A DNA stretch of 64,000 bases from Roseiarcus sp963798015 (GTDB taxonomy: Bacteria; Pseudomonadota; Alphaproteobacteria; Rhizobiales; Beijerinckiaceae), in assembly GCA_963798015.1 (NCBI GenBank), contig CAWCSA010000005.1:744001-808000 (forward strand). The letters run 5' to 3'. Below the pieces are notes generated by a model. It was not told where the DNA came from, ran no database searches, and was given only the letters and a program-made list of their open reading frames with translations. Within the stretch, counting starts at the first letter, position 1, and the number at the start of each line of letters is the position of its first letter. Made by a program: the position numbers and the translations under genes. This document shows positions 63,247-64,000 of this stretch, piece after piece.

Positions 63247-64000
63247 ATGGCGGAAAGGTCCTTCGAGCGCGAAGTTCAGGACTTGCGATTGCAAGCCGGC
63301 GAGATCTTTCGCGGCGAAGGCATTCTCGCGATCACCAAAGCCTTGCTTCAATCCGGCGTTTCTTATGTCGCTGGCTACCAGGGCGCGCCGATCTCGCATC
63401 TGATGGACGTGCTCGCCGACGCCAAGGACGTCATGGAGGACCTCGGCGTCCATTTCGAAACCTCAGCCTCGGAAGCCACCGCCGCTGCGACGCTCTCGGC
63501 TTCCGTCATGTATCCTGTTCGCGGCGCGGTGACCTTCAAATCGACCGCGGGCGCCAATGTCGCGGCCGACGCGCTGTCGAACCTGGCTTCGAGCGGCGTC
63601 ACCGGCGGCGCGCTGATCGTCATTGGCGAGGATTATGGCGAGGGCTCCTCGATCATGCAGGAGCGCAGCCACGCCTATGCGATGAAGTCGCAGATCTGGC
63701 TTCTCGATCCGCGCCCCGATCTGCCGACGCTCGTCCGCATGGTCGAGGAGGGCTTCGAACTGTCGGAGGCCTCGAACTCGCCGGTCATGCTCGAGGTGCG
63801 CATTCGCACCTGTCACGTGCACGGGCAATTCGTCGCCAAGGACAACAAAAAGCCCGACTTCACACTCCGCGAAGCCTTGGAAAATCCGGTCCGCGACGTC
63901 AACCGCATCGTGCTCCCGCCAGCGTCGTTCATGCAGGAGAAGGAAAAGCTCGAGAAGCGCTGGCCAGCCGCGGTCGATTTCATCAAGAGCCGCAAGCTCA
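63247..64000 (+). CDS. iorA: Indolepyruvate:ferredoxin oxidoreductase alpha subunit (partial, cut by window end)
   Basis: The first 251 codons of a 2-oxoacid:ferredoxin oxidoreductase. N-terminus LQAGEIFRGEGILAITKALL, then GYQGAPISHLMDVLADAK, HFETSASEATAAATLSASV, GEDYGEGSSIMQERSHAYA and SNSPVMLEVRIR correspond to the pyrimidine-binding part of IorA from Hyphomicrobiales. It oxidatively decarboxylates aryl pyruvates to aryl-acetyl-CoA with reduced ferredoxin. The ATG at 63247 follows GAAGGGAG. It is divergent from the solute-binding protein gene across a 271-bp spacer in which I see no other gene. The 3' end lies outside the window. Confidence 0.87.
   Translation, partial: MAERSFEREVQDLRLQAGEIFRGEGILAITKALLQSGVSYVAGYQGAPISHLMDVLADAKDVMEDLGVHFETSASEATAAATLSASVMYPVRGAVTFKSTAGANVAADALSNLASSGVTGGALIVIGEDYGEGSSIMQERSHAYAMKSQIWLLDPRPDLPTLVRMVEEGFELSEASNSPVMLEVRIRTCHVHGQFVAKDNKKPDFTLREALENPVRDVNRIVLPPASFMQEKEKLEKRWPAAVDFIKSRKL

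Overview
This is a GC-rich (about 65 percent by eye) chromosomal segment of an alphaproteobacterium. The order Hyphomicrobiales (Rhizobiales) is the best guess, perhaps near the Beijerinckiaceae/Methylocystaceae. Evidence: a GcrA-type C-terminal domain, an F1-ATPase zeta-subunit inhibitor gene (DUF1476), a eukaryote-like NADP isocitrate dehydrogenase, a CYP199A-like P450, a rppH/polysaccharide-deacetylase junction of rhizobial type, and an IorA-like indolepyruvate oxidoreductase. Species cannot be fixed from the sequence alone. No rRNA, tRNA or CRISPR array was seen.

Layout. 0-11 kb: hemE-hemF, an aldo/keto reductase, an acyl-CoA synthetase, a lytic transglycosylase, icd, alaS and a cytochrome P450. 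11.2-14.6 kb: a small AT-rich foreign patch whose main gene, an OLD-family ATPase/TOPRIM nuclease (candidate phage defence), is split by an ISAs1-family insertion sequence. The patch is bounded by a 33-bp near-perfect direct repeat, and the right copy lies inside the 3' end of a NUDIX gene. 15.0-16.0 kb: an IS5-family element. 16.6-18.3 kb: alr and a GNAT gene. 18.5-24.4 kb: a complete yejABEF-type peptide importer. 24.5-29.6 kb: deoB, a HIT protein, the ATPase inhibitor zeta subunit, rppH beside a truncated polysaccharide deacetylase, a P1-family peptidase, a LapA-like protein and ihfB.

29.7-41.7 kb is mostly housekeeping: an NDUFA9-like protein, a divergent EF-G paralogue, a fused shikimate kinase/dehydroquinate synthase, a CNNM/CorC protein, hflK-hflC, a Do-type protease, a dipeptidase and a thioesterase. 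41.7-54.3 kb is more accessory: a stand-alone GcrA sigma-interaction-like domain, an unrecognised serine-hydrolase-like protein, a drug-efflux MFS pump, a YghU-type glutathione enzyme, a flavin monooxygenase, an ArsR regulator with a double AHSA1-domain protein, an XRE/radical-SAM pair, a periplasmic protein and gnd.

54.9-63.0 kb is one long minus-strand cluster. It joins a complete Dpp/Opp-type importer (binding protein, two permeases, two ATPases) to an SDR, a crystallin/gulonate-type 3-hydroxyacid dehydrogenase and a beta-keto-acid cleavage enzyme (BKACE). I infer an uncharacterised uptake-and-catabolism pathway: import, oxidation of a beta-hydroxy acid to a beta-keto acid, then acetyl-CoA-dependent cleavage. 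The window ends inside an indolepyruvate:ferredoxin oxidoreductase gene.

The strongest candidates for novelty are the BKACE cluster, the IS-split OLD nuclease island with its flanking repeat, the lone GcrA-type domain and the EF-G paralogue lacking the G3 histidine.
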